DNA of 33,542 nt from Candidatus Aminicenantes bacterium UBA1061 (lineage in GTDB: Bacteria > Acidobacteriota > Aminicenantia > Aminicenantales > Saccharicenantaceae): contig DCDG01000038.1 of assembly GCA_002316315.1 (NCBI GenBank), positions 1-33,542 on the forward strand, written 5' to 3'. How positions within the stretch are numbered: the first letter of the stretch is position 1; the number at the start of each line of letters is the position of its first letter. The notes under the pieces are model-generated. The model saw nothing but the letters and a program-made list of their open reading frames with translations, had not been told where the DNA came from and made no database searches. The position numbers and the translations under genes were made by a program. Shown here one piece after another: positions 15,900-24,861 of the stretch.

Positions 15900-15916
15900 G
15901 AGGGCTTCTCCTGATT

Positions 15917-15934
15917 CCCAAATATTCGGATAAG
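15917..15934 (+). repeat. Left terminal inverted repeat of the IS1380-type element
   Basis: CCCAAATATTCGGATAAG, matching the complement of the right end with three differences. It lies about 195 bases beyond the transposase stop codon. Confidence 0.7.
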
Positions 15935-16128
15935 GAACGAAACCAGGTAGTAGAGCTGAAAGGGTCTGGCCAGAGCATAGATATTTTGGCATATGACGTT
16001 GAGTTGATAGGGAGAAGGGCCTGAGGTAGAGGTGATCAGGCAAAGGAATCATTGACAGGCTCTTAAGTTCTGGGGTTTTGGCAGACTTCTCTGAGAGAGT
16101 CTTAACCTGGAGTTAGGGGAAGGGGCGG

Positions 16129-17450
16129 CTACAGCCTGAGCTCTGAAGGTAGAATCTGAAGTCTCTGGAAGACTTGTCGGAAAGTGTTGATGTAGCGGTA
16201 ATGAACTGACAGGCGAAGGACAGTCTGGCGGGCATGATGGACGACCAGACCAGCGATGTTCAGTAACCGGAAGCGCAGTTGTTTTATCCGGAGTGGCCAC
16301 CAGGTAGGGCTCAGATAGGTATACTTGAAGACCTCCACCAGGTTATAGGCGAGAAGCTGAAGCTGGAAGAAAACTGCGTTAGCCAGAAAATCTTCTGAGA
16401 GAATATGGTTGAGACCATAGCCTTCTTTAAGTTCCCGGATAAGGTTCTCTGCCTGACCTCTCTGGCGGTAGAAGCGAACCACTTTATGGGCTCTGACCAG
16501 TCAGTGTTGGTGACATAGAGGCGATAGCTATACTCAAATTCAGGGAAGAGAGCTGGTTGTTCATTCCTCTTACGCACCACAATCAGCCGGTAGACAGCTC
16601 CTTCTTTTTCTGGACCAACAAAATGGAGGCTCTCTCCGACTTCCTCATTTTCCCGGCTGCCGCGGAGTCTTTCCCAGTGCTCTATCCCCTTGATTATCTG
16701 AAAGGTAGCTTCTGACCAGCGGCCTCCTATGACAAATCCCATCCCCCTCTGGTCGCAGTAGCCCATCAACCGGTGGCTATAACCAGCCGAATCTGAACGC
16801 AGCAGCACCTGAACAGAGGGAAGGTGCCTGTCTAAATAGGAGTGAATCTTCCGCACCAAACTCAAGTTGTTCGATTGAGGTGAAGCATTGCCCGGGCGGA
16901 AAAGGGAAAAAGATGCCAGCTTCATCCCCCCCACCCCGCGCACCATCCCCAGCAAAGGATTAAAGCCCCGGAAACCCTCATAGGTCCGCTCAGCTATCTG
17001 CACCTCACTCTCTACCAGAGTTGAGTCAATATCCAGAATGACTCGCCTCACCTTCTTAGCTCTAAACGCTCTGACCGCCAGCCGCATCGTCCATTCAGCC
17101 AGCCGATGAATGTCCCGCAGACTGAACCTGCGAGCCAGATCCGATAAGGTGTTTGGCCGGGGTACCCCTTCCAGCCGCAAAAGACTCATCAAACCCGGAT
17201 CGGAACGCAAGACATCAATATCCGACAGCCGGTCGCCTCCCTTGATGATCATCTCCAGAAAGGAAAGTATCTTGGCCGAAACACAATACCCTCTCTGCCG
17301 ACGTTTTAGATGAGAAAAACATCGGTCAAGTTGCTTGGCCAGTCCAATGTCCTTAGCAAAGGTCATTAGCAGAACCAGACCGCTGGAAGCACTCACCTTG
17401 GCGCGATGAAGAGAACCAAGTTTGAAATTTTCAACCTCTTGTCGTATCAT
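16129..17450 (-). pseudogene. IS1380-family transposase, interrupted by one frameshift
   Basis: DDE transposase in two frames. The first runs from ATG 17450 (GAGGTG just upstream) to about 16490 and contains RRQRGYCVSAKILSFLEM, the first catalytic Asp in LDIDST and the second in LLRSDSAGYS. The second frame, from about 16490 to 16129, continues with FYRQRGQAENLIRELKEG, which holds the catalytic Glu. Joined, they give about 440 residues, the family's usual length. The junction SEP/HKVVRFY is restored by adding one G to the GGG run at 16488-16490. A mutation, a sequencing error or a -1 programmed shift could explain it; this family normally uses one frame. Confidence 0.85.
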
Positions 17451-17467
17451 AAACTCACCTCGTGGGG

Positions 17468-17486
17468 TTTCACCCAAAGGGTGAAA
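17468..17486 (-). promoter_or_regulatory. Hairpin before the transposase start
   Basis: A perfect 8-bp inverted repeat (TTTCACCC/GGGTGAAA) with a 3-base loop sits 17 bases upstream of the transposase ATG at 17450. Similar structures near IS ends limit transposase translation from read-through transcripts. It also covers the alternative TTG start at 17477, which makes that start less likely. Confidence 0.4.
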
Positions 17487-17575
17487 TCTCTAAATTATTT
17501 TTCATCGCCTCTATTTTACCAGCCTTCTGGAGAATAGAGGCACCTTTTTCTTACCTCAATAAAATATTTACCTAA

Positions 17576-17593
17576 GTTACCCGAATATTCGGG
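17576..17593 (-). repeat. Right terminal inverted repeat of the IS1380-type element
   Basis: Reads CCCGAATATTCGGGTAAC inward on the minus strand and pairs with the left end. The bases 17579-17594 (ACCCGAATATTCGGGT) also form a perfect 16-bp palindrome. Confidence 0.7.
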
Positions 17594-17606
17594 TGAATAC
17601 ATAGAA

Positions 17607-17635
17607 TTGACGGAATCTATTTAAAATGTTAGATT
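17607..17635 (+). promoter_or_regulatory. Candidate promoter of the aldehyde dehydrogenase/dikinase-like operon
   Basis: TTGACG (17607-17612) and TAGATT (17630-17635) are 17 bases apart. The transcript would start about 40 bases before the TTG start at 17680. It lies 13 bases outside the right IS end, so it is probably native and not carried by the element. Confidence 0.45.
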
Positions 17636-17679
17636 ATCTTCTCAACAAATATTAATTCAGCGAGCCAAATTAAGATAAA

Positions 17680-19353
17680 TTGAAAAAACAGGCCTATAAT
17701 TTTCTAAAGCTTCAGGCCGAGCGAGACAAGGCGAGTAAGCAACAAAGAGGAGAGCTTACTCAGCTGTTTCCGTCCGAGTCTGATATTCCCGAAAAATTCC
17801 GCTTGAATTCTAATCTCGACCAGCAACGGGTTCTCATCGATGGACAGATTATTCCCTGGAAGGGGGCTCTAGCTGAGGTATTTTCTCCTATTTATATCAA
17901 TAACGGTGGTTCCTTAGACAGAAAAAGGATTGGCTCGTATCCTGCAATGACCCGCCAGGCGGCACTTAAGGCACTGGATTCCGCCAGATGGGCTTTTTCT
18001 TCTGGAAACGGAACATGGCCTTCATTTCCTCTCTCCAGGCGGATCGAATCGATTGAAAAGTTTCTGGAACGATTAGAAAACCAGAAAGAGAACATTCTCA
18101 GAACTCTCCTGTGGGAAATCGCCAAGCCTTACCATGAACTGGAAGATGAATTTGAAAGGACCAGGCAATATATTGAACAGGTAATCAAGGTTGCCTGCCA
18201 GAAAGAAGAAGATTCCCTTCTGCTAAAAAAGGAAAAAGGAATCTTAGGCCTTATCCATGATGAACCCTATGGAATTGCTCTGTGTCTGGGACCGTATAAC
18301 TATCCCCTTTTTGAAACTTTCAGCCTGGTTTTACCTGCTCTCTTAGCGGGTAATGTGGTGATAATCAAACCCCCCAAATTTGGAGTGTTGTTTTTTGACT
18401 TTTTGTTAGAAGCTTTTCAGGACTGCTTCCCGCCGGGTGCAGTGAACATCATTTCTGGCGATGGTAAAAAGATTATTGAACCGCTGATGAAAAGTGGAGA
18501 GGTAGATGTTCTGGCTTTTATCGGTTCAGCTGAGACTGCTAACCGCTTGATCAGTCTGTACCCCAGAAAAAATAGATTACATAGCTTATTGGGTCTCGGT
18601 GCAAAAAACGCGGCGATAGTTTTGCCTGATGCCGACCTCGATGTGGTTGTGTCGGAATCGGTTTTAGGAGCACTGGCTTTCAACGGCCAGCGCTGTGCGG
18701 CTTTGAAAATATTTTTTGTGCATAAAGAAATTGAGGCGACCTTCAGAAAACGGCTGCTTGATGCCGTAAGCAAAATTAACCTGGGGATGCCCTGGATGGA
18801 AAGGGTAAGGATCACACCGATAGTTGACCCCGAGCGGCTTCCCTATCTGCATGAACTGGTCAGGGAGGCCCTCAATAAAGGAGCCAGGATAGGTAACAAA
18901 AATGGTGGAAGATCTCTGGAATCAATTTTTGTCCCGGCTGTTTTGTATCAAGTCAATTCAAAAATGAGGATTTACTGGGAAGAACAATTCGGACCAATTA
19001 TACCCATTGTCTCTTACCATGATATAAAAGAACCGGTAACTTATATCAGTAATTCTCCCTTCGGACAGCAGTTGAGCATTTTTGGTACAAAAACCAAGGC
19101 ATTGATAGAACTGATTGATCTGGTCAAAAACCAGGTGTCGCGGGTAAATATCAATACCAAATGCCAGCGTGGTCCCGATCTTTTTCCTTTCACCGGTAAA
19201 AAAGATTCGGCTCACGGAGATTTTTCAATTTTGAATATCCTCAATTATTTCTCATCGCAAGCTGTCGTAGCAGCCAGAGAAACTGAGCTCAGCCAGGCTC
19301 TCTTCCAAAGCCTTCAACCACCAAAAAATTTAGATATAAACCAAGGATCATGA
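17680..19353 (+). CDS. GapN-like aldehyde dehydrogenase with an altered catalytic site
   Basis: Aldehyde dehydrogenase superfamily, 557 residues. The C-terminal signature CQRGPDLFPFTGKKDS (after NINTK) and KPPKFG are those of non-phosphorylating NADP glyceraldehyde-3-phosphate dehydrogenase, which oxidises glyceraldehyde 3-phosphate to 3-phosphoglycerate. The nucleophile is Cys339 (NGQRCA). The motif that normally reads ELGGK is GLGAKN, so the general-base Glu is Gly305. CoA-acylating methylmalonate-semialdehyde dehydrogenases also lack this Glu and have LGAKN. Hydrolysis of the thioester may therefore be slow, or another acceptor may be used. There are about 60 extra N-terminal residues. The TTG start lacks a clear ribosome site but follows an in-frame TAA by 6 bases. 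The stop overlaps the next ATG. Confidence 0.85.
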   Translation: MKKQAYNFLKLQAERDKASKQQRGELTQLFPSESDIPEKFRLNSNLDQQRVLIDGQIIPWKGALAEVFSPIYINNGGSLDRKRIGSYPAMTRQAALKALDSARWAFSSGNGTWPSFPLSRRIESIEKFLERLENQKENILRTLLWEIAKPYHELEDEFERTRQYIEQVIKVACQKEEDSLLLKKEKGILGLIHDEPYGIALCLGPYNYPLFETFSLVLPALLAGNVVIIKPPKFGVLFFDFLLEAFQDCFPPGAVNIISGDGKKIIEPLMKSGEVDVLAFIGSAETANRLISLYPRKNRLHSLLGLGAKNAAIVLPDADLDVVVSESVLGALAFNGQRCAALKIFFVHKEIEATFRKRLLDAVSKINLGMPWMERVRITPIVDPERLPYLHELVREALNKGARIGNKNGGRSLESIFVPAVLYQVNSKMRIYWEEQFGPIIPIVSYHDIKEPVTYISNSPFGQQLSIFGTKTKALIELIDLVKNQVSRVNINTKCQRGPDLFPFTGKKDSAHGDFSILNILNYFSSQAVVAARETELSQALFQSLQPPKNLDINQGS

Positions 19354-22300
19354 GTGAAGAAAAAACAACTGAAAATTTACAGTTAGCAATGAGCATTTCA
19401 TCCGGGACTGCTGGTAGCCTAACCATTCCAGCCAGACATCTCAGCCTTCTGGAGTTGTTCACTGACTTTTATGGAACTCATAAGCGGCTAAAAGAATTTC
19501 TGGAAAAGTTTCATCAACCGCACGCTCAGAGCGACCAGCTGGCAGAAGAACTCAGGGGCATCAGCCTGGGGGATTTCTACAAATATAACTTTAATGACCA
19601 GGGGCAGCTGGCCCTGCAAATCCTGGCTGAAATTTATGCCGAACTGATTAATCGGGAAAAAAGCGAGCCGGTTAAAGAAAAAATTATCGGCTATTTTCTT
19701 GAATATCTAAGGAAAATACTGGAGGACAGTAGAGAGCATCTTTCCCGAAATATCCCGGTTGTTCTCTGGGCTCTGGATTTCCTGCGGCAGAGACCTGAGG
19801 AAGAAGCTGGAGCGATGAAAAAAATCACCAGAGACCTGAAAGCCATTCTGAAATTTTTCATCGATGCTGGCCTCCGGGTTCCGGCCTATAATCTGGCAGA
19901 GCTAAGTTACCGGGCCTTCCGGGCATCTTTTGACTTCTGGCTGCAGCAGCCTGATCCACTTCGTCAATTTATTGAGTTCAATGGACAGGCCGAAGCCCAG
20001 GCCAGATATCAATCACTGGTGGCCCCCATCAGCCATGATCATCTACGCTCACTGTTGAGGCGGTTGGAAGAGGCTTTTCCCCCGGCCAGTTTGGAAAACT
20101 ATGAGGGCTTGAAAATTTATTTAGAACTTCCCGATTACTATCAAATCGCCGACGGCTATCTAAGAATCGCCCACCAGCTAGAGGTAGCACCCTTAGATAA
20201 CCAGCGAGGGGAATCTTTCCATGTTGATTTTCTGTTAAAAATCATCAGCTTACCTGCCCTCCAGGACATTCATCGTGAAGCGCTGATGGAAATCAACCGT
20301 TCATTCGGTCGTGCCCTGGCAGAGAAATCCGTACCAGAAGCCGAAGAATTTATCAGAAAGATGTTCCAGGTACTGCGGGAAAACACTGCCTCCAGCCACC
20401 AGACTGAGACCATTTTTGGTTTCATTAATGCTGCCGCCCGGGAAGTCTTTAAGCTCAACCAGCATTCTCTGGTCAATATTCTTATCGAAGAAATTGTTCT
20501 TTTCGGATTTCAATCACCAGATATTCAAGGTACAAGCACTGATTGGGAAATAAAATTCAACCCCTTGCATATCAAGAATATTCGTTCCTGGCTCGAGATC
20601 ATTGCCCTGAAACCACGCTGGACTAAACAGCTGCTATCAGCCTTGATCATCAACCTCAAAGTCGGAGGTGTCTTTGTCCGGGACACAGATCTTTTGCAGA
20701 AAGATATTTCCGCCTTTCTGAATTCTGATATCACTCCTGCTTTTAACCTGGTCATGCAACTGGCCAGACTGCTTCCCGTTTTTTTCAATGAAATCAATGC
20801 TGAAGGCGAACTGCGGGAGGTCTCCATCCGCATGGATGACATCACCGGCCGCCGCGATCCTCTAATTCATTTTGTCAGAAAACAATCACATGTGGAAAGT
20901 AACAGTACGCTTATTTCTTTTGTCGAGGCTATTTTTCACTACTGGTATTCTGGAAACAAAGAAGATATCCGCCCATTCGTGCCTGAGGAGGTCTATGAAC
21001 AAATTGAAGACTCTTCAGAGATCTACGAAGGTATGCATAAAATCTTTCGGGTGATCTACAAGGAGGTTCATCAGAATCCGCGCCTTTTTCTCCAGTGGGA
21101 ACCATCTAAAATCCAGAGGATGGTCCAGAAAATTCCCAAGGTAACGGACGATGATAAAGAAAAAGCCGTTCTGGTTCTGCGTTTTTATCAATTGCTCTAT
21201 AAAAAATACAACATTCATTATCAGGATGTGATCAAAAGCCTGCAGTCTTCATATATTTTTGACCAGCAGAAACTGATGTCCTTGCAGAAAGCCCTTTTAC
21301 GAAAGGATTATTACCAGAGTCTGGTTATACTTATGGATTTTCTGAGCTTCTTAAAAGAGCGCATTGTTTCCCCGGAAAAAACAGAAGCCTTTGAAGATAT
21401 TTATCATAAAAGACACATTGCGGCCGGTATCCCGTCCATGTATGGTGTCTATCGCGAGCCCAAATTCGATGCTCTTGGCCTTTATCTAAGGTTACAATGT
21501 CTGGCCAACGTCCTTCTGGAACAGCTCATCAATTCCCTCAATATCCAGTTCATCACCAAAACTACTCTGGTAAAAATTGATAAATATCTTCGTCTGTTTA
21601 TCAAGGCCCTTCAACTGGAAGGAATTTCCACAGAAGGGCTTGATTCAAAGACGAAATATCTTCAGGGAGCCCTCAAAATCAAACGCTTCAGCCTCGATCA
21701 ATACATCGATATCTTTCGTTTCATTTCCAGGGGTATCCAGGATATCATCCGGCTCTACTACATAGACCCTCATCAGGCCAATCTCCGGGTAGTAATTCGG
21801 CAACTTCTGGCCAAGCAGCATGGGGATAAAATGACCAGCTTGTCCAGAGAGGAAGAGGAAGCAGCAGTTTATATGCAGACTGAGAATTTTCTCCGGTCAA
21901 TTATTGCCTCAAGTTTTGGGCTTCAGACGCTCGATAACTTTATCAGCAATATTCTCAAAACACTTTGCGCTGAACAAGAGAACTTCAAAACTTATGGCCA
22001 CATGTTGAATATCCTGATGAGTTATAATCCAGAGATAATCATCACGCCCCTATATAAAAAGCCCCAAAAAAGAGATGATCAAATTCTTCTTGGTAATAAG
22101 GGTTATTTTCTCAAGCAACTCTATTCCCTCAATTTTCCTGTTCCTCCAGGTTTTGTGCTGACCACAGAAATTTTTAGATGTCTGGAGGCTATTCTTGGTT
22201 ACAAGGAAATTTACAGGGATATGAACATGCGACTGGAAAGAGAACTCAAAAAGCTGGAAAAAATAACCCGCCGGCGCTATGGCCACCCTCAGAATCCTTT

Positions 22301-23570
22301 ACTGCTTTCCGTGAGAAGCGGTTCGGCCATCTCTCTGCCAGGAATGATGAGCTCATTCTTGAATGTCGGCATCAACGAGGAAATTGCTGAAGGTTTGAGT
22401 CAGAAAAAGGGTTATGCCTGGGCAGCCTGGGACTGCTATCGCCGCTTTCTTCAGTTTTGGGGTATGTCAGAAGGATTAGACCGAGATTTCTTTGATGAAA
22501 TCATCGATGATTTTAAGGAAAAATACAAGGTTTCTAAAAAGCTGTATTTCACACCAGATCAAATGCGCGAGATCGCCTTAGCTTATAGAAAAGCGCTGGA
22601 AAACAATGGAATTGCTGTTGAGGATGACCCGAACGAGCAGCTAAGAAAAGCTGTTTTCAAAGTGATTGAGTCCTGGCATTCTCCCCGGGCTGAATTGTAC
22701 CGGCATGAAATGAACATATCAGATAAGTGGGGGACAGCTGTTGTTGTTCAGTCTATGGTCTTCGGAAATCTGGACGAATGGTCTGGTTCGGGAGTCACCT
22801 TTACCCGTGACCCCAAGGGCCTGGCAAGCTCTGTTCTTCTTTCTGGTGATTTTATTTTTGGTGGTCAGGGCGATGACATTGTAGCCGGACTCGTGGAAAC
22901 ATATCCTATCTCCGAAGCTCAAAGGAAAAGCGAAAAAAGAGACAGCGAAATTTCTTTAGAAAACAAGTTTCCAGCTGTTTATGCCGAGTTGAAGCGCCTG
23001 GCAGAAATATTGATTTACGACCAGGGTTTCGGTCACCAGGAGATTGAATTTACCTTTGAAAATAACTCCATGGAAGGACTATATATCCTGCAGACTCGTG
23101 ATATGCCGCCGCCGGAACGCTTCAAATTGAAGTCTTTCACCAGAACACCCAAGCTGGAGAAGTCTCTGATCGGATATGGCATCGGCATTGGTGGGGGGGC
23201 ACTCTGTGGAAGAGGCGTTTTCTCCGAGGAGGAAATCAAATTCTTCAGCCAAAAGGAGCCTCTGACTCCTTTGATTTTGATTCGGCCGGATACTGTTCCT
23301 GACGACATTGGACTCCTGCGGCAGGTTGACGGATTACTGACCGCTAAAGGGGGAAGCACCTCCCATGCTGCGGTTATAATTCCTCAGCTGAAAAAAGTCG
23401 GGGTGGTTGGTCTCAGAAATCTGAAAGTCTATGAGAAGAACGGCTACAGCCTGATCAACGGGTACAAAATCAATAGCGGCGATTTTATCGGCATTGACGG
23501 CTGGAGCGGTTCTGTCTACCTCGGTAAGCACCAGATAGAAGAAAAAGTAATAACCCCTGCCCAAATATGA
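19350..23570 (+). CDS. Large PPDK-like ATP-grasp/phosphohistidine protein without a PEP barrel
   Basis: 1406 residues. About 1-900 are helix-rich and match nothing I recognise. About 910-1260 form a PPDK/PEP-synthase-type nucleotide domain (LGNKGYFLKQL, VPPGFVLTTE, SVRSGSAISLPGMMSSF near 985, FTRDPKG, GGQGDDIVAG near 1168, LQTRDMPP). About 1290-1380 form the swivelling phosphohistidine domain with the catalytic His1339 in GGSTSHAAV. The protein ends about 67 residues after that His, so the C-terminal PEP/pyruvate TIM barrel is missing. It can probably autophosphorylate His from ATP, but the acceptor is unknown; the N-terminal part may bind it. Its ATG overlaps the dehydrogenase stop (ATGA), so the two are coexpressed. 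Confidence 0.85.
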   Translation: MSEEKTTENLQLAMSISSGTAGSLTIPARHLSLLELFTDFYGTHKRLKEFLEKFHQPHAQSDQLAEELRGISLGDFYKYNFNDQGQLALQILAEIYAELINREKSEPVKEKIIGYFLEYLRKILEDSREHLSRNIPVVLWALDFLRQRPEEEAGAMKKITRDLKAILKFFIDAGLRVPAYNLAELSYRAFRASFDFWLQQPDPLRQFIEFNGQAEAQARYQSLVAPISHDHLRSLLRRLEEAFPPASLENYEGLKIYLELPDYYQIADGYLRIAHQLEVAPLDNQRGESFHVDFLLKIISLPALQDIHREALMEINRSFGRALAEKSVPEAEEFIRKMFQVLRENTASSHQTETIFGFINAAAREVFKLNQHSLVNILIEEIVLFGFQSPDIQGTSTDWEIKFNPLHIKNIRSWLEIIALKPRWTKQLLSALIINLKVGGVFVRDTDLLQKDISAFLNSDITPAFNLVMQLARLLPVFFNEINAEGELREVSIRMDDITGRRDPLIHFVRKQSHVESNSTLISFVEAIFHYWYSGNKEDIRPFVPEEVYEQIEDSSEIYEGMHKIFRVIYKEVHQNPRLFLQWEPSKIQRMVQKIPKVTDDDKEKAVLVLRFYQLLYKKYNIHYQDVIKSLQSSYIFDQQKLMSLQKALLRKDYYQSLVILMDFLSFLKERIVSPEKTEAFEDIYHKRHIAAGIPSMYGVYREPKFDALGLYLRLQCLANVLLEQLINSLNIQFITKTTLVKIDKYLRLFIKALQLEGISTEGLDSKTKYLQGALKIKRFSLDQYIDIFRFISRGIQDIIRLYYIDPHQANLRVVIRQLLAKQHGDKMTSLSREEEEAAVYMQTENFLRSIIASSFGLQTLDNFISNILKTLCAEQENFKTYGHMLNILMSYNPEIIITPLYKKPQKRDDQILLGNKGYFLKQLYSLNFPVPPGFVLTTEIFRCLEAILGYKEIYRDMNMRLERELKKLEKITRRRYGHPQNPLLLSVRSGSAISLPGMMSSFLNVGINEEIAEGLSQKKGYAWAAWDCYRRFLQFWGMSEGLDRDFFDEIIDDFKEKYKVSKKLYFTPDQMREIALAYRKALENNGIAVEDDPNEQLRKAVFKVIESWHSPRAELYRHEMNISDKWGTAVVVQSMVFGNLDEWSGSGVTFTRDPKGLASSVLLSGDFIFGGQGDDIVAGLVETYPISEAQRKSEKRDSEISLENKFPAVYAELKRLAEILIYDQGFGHQEIEFTFENNSMEGLYILQTRDMPPPERFKLKSFTRTPKLEKSLIGYGIGIGGGALCGRGVFSEEEIKFFSQKEPLTPLILIRPDTVPDDIGLLRQVDGLLTAKGGSTSHAAVIIPQLKKVGVVGLRNLKVYEKNGYSLINGYKINSGDFIGIDGWSGSVYLGKHQIEEKVITPAQI

Positions 23571-23583
23571 AACTTAGCCGATC

Positions 23584-24861
23584 TTATTTCATCATTTTGT
23601 GAACGTAGACAGCCAAATCGCCCATGCGGTTGGTGTAGCTTCCGTATTCGTTGTCGTACCAGCCAAAAATCTTGGCGTGAACTACCGGGATCTTCAGAGT
23701 CTTGAGCGGAAAGGAATCCAGAACTTCACGGGAGAGGCCAGGAATATGAGCAAGGTCAACATCGATAAAAGCTGTTCTGGTATGATTAAACTGTCCCTCA
23801 ATAACGATCGAGGCATCAATACCAACTACGTCCGCCGAAACATTTTGCTCTTCAGAGTAAACAAGCAGACGCTCCGGGCCTTTAGTTTCAGCCTGCTTGT
23901 AGATATCATTAATAGTTGCAGTATCAATATGGCTGATTTCCCCATCTTTGCCAATCCGGCTTTGAAAAGTTACATTCAGAATAATCAGTGATTCTGTCTT
24001 GGTAGGAATTCTGATGGAATCAGCCATGAATCCAATCTCTTTCACTTCCGGTATGGCCAGGGCCAGGGCCTCAGCCGCATTAGTGGAGGTCAAGATGATG
24101 TTATCGAGGATGCTCCTTGATTTTCTCAAATCCTTGGCTCCGGCCTTGGGAACGCTGTCCAGTACACACTGAGAATTTGTCACCGCATGCACGGTGGACA
24201 TGGAGGCTGTCAGCATACAACGGGTCTTTTCATTTTCCAGAAGGGGTTTCATCATATGGGCCAGACCGGTAGTCGTGCAGGAGGCAGCCGAGATCAGGGT
24301 ATGCTGAGCAGGATTGAACGCCTCGTGGTTTATTCCATAAATTAAAGTCACCGCATCTTCAGGCATCGGCAAAGCCTTGTTTTTGATCTTGAAGGCAGCT
24401 GAATTGATAACCACCTTGGCACCAGCCAGATGATGACCCCGGATAGCACCTTTTTCACTGTCCGGACTGGCTGTCGGATCGAGGAATTCACCCGTGCACT
24501 CAGCCACCAGTTCGACTCCATAGTCCCGCCAGGAAATATCCTTGGGATTCCGGGCCTTCCTTAAGACTGTAACCGGGATTCCGTCTATAAGCAGTTTCCC
24601 CTGCTTCTCATCAACGATTTTGATGATCGGCTGAGCATTAATCCCGTATAAAAACGTGTGGATCAACCCATAGGTTGAATCCTTCTCGATGGTTTGGGCC
24701 ACTGCCTCCATGCCCATCCCGATTTCCCGGCCCTGGTTGACAACGATTTCCTTAAAATATTTTCTACCGACATGATGCCACAAAGTGAGCTTGCCAATTC
24801 TTCCTAAGCTGTTGATTCCCAGGACGGGTCTTTTCTCGGCAAAAAAATCAGTCCCGTTCAT
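23584..24861 (-). CDS. Divergent long glyceraldehyde-3-phosphate dehydrogenase
   Basis: 425 residues against the usual 330-340. The Rossmann start is GINSLGRIGKL (15-25). Catalytic Cys195 is in SAASCTTTG (family SNASCTTN), the catalytic His is in STVHAVTN, and the C-terminal signature is WYDNEYGSYTNRMGDL. The extra length lies mostly before the active Cys. The usual Asp after the second strand, which selects NAD, appears as VVNQG, so cofactor choice may differ. This should be the phosphorylating enzyme giving 1,3-bisphosphoglycerate, but the divergence leaves room for another phosphorylated aldehyde. GGAGAGG precedes the ATG. The gene converges on the dikinase-like gene with only 13 bases between stops. 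Confidence 0.88.
   Translation of the reverse strand: MNGTDFFAEKRPVLGINSLGRIGKLTLWHHVGRKYFKEIVVNQGREIGMGMEAVAQTIEKDSTYGLIHTFLYGINAQPIIKIVDEKQGKLLIDGIPVTVLRKARNPKDISWRDYGVELVAECTGEFLDPTASPDSEKGAIRGHHLAGAKVVINSAAFKIKNKALPMPEDAVTLIYGINHEAFNPAQHTLISAASCTTTGLAHMMKPLLENEKTRCMLTASMSTVHAVTNSQCVLDSVPKAGAKDLRKSRSILDNIILTSTNAAEALALAIPEVKEIGFMADSIRIPTKTESLIILNVTFQSRIGKDGEISHIDTATINDIYKQAETKGPERLLVYSEEQNVSADVVGIDASIVIEGQFNHTRTAFIDVDLAHIPGLSREVLDSFPLKTLKIPVVHAKIFGWYDNEYGSYTNRMGDLAVYVHKMMK

Larger units (their letters stand above)
15917..17593 (-). mobile_element. IS1380-family insertion sequence (1677 bp)
   Basis: One transposase gene, pointing left, is bounded by 18-bp terminal inverted repeats: CCCAAATATTCGGATAAG at 15917-15934, against the complement of 17576-17593, which reads CCCGAATATTCGGGTAAC. 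They match at 15 of 18 positions. The size is normal for IS1380 elements. The flanking 5-mers are TGATT (15912-15916) and TGAAT (17594-17598), possibly a slightly decayed target duplication. The element sits between the divergent metF and aldehyde dehydrogenase promoters without breaking either. Confidence 0.82.

Noticed and set aside
16049..16300. 83-codon minus-strand frame within the IS
   Set aside because: Overlaps the transposase C-terminus in another frame, low-complexity Pro/Ser-rich product, no similarity to IS accessory proteins.
16480..16500. Programmed -1 frameshift in the transposase
   Set aside because: No typical slippery heptamer (only CCCATAAAG), and IS1380 transposases are normally single-frame; a missing base is simpler.
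15883..17636. GTTAGATTA on both sides of the IS (15883-15891 and 17628-17636) as a target duplication
   Set aside because: The copies are at unequal distances from the inverted repeats and not adjacent to them, so chance in A/T-rich promoter DNA is more likely.
18417..18815. 132-codon minus-strand frame
   Set aside because: Antisense to the aldehyde dehydrogenase active-site region; composition reflects the opposite gene.
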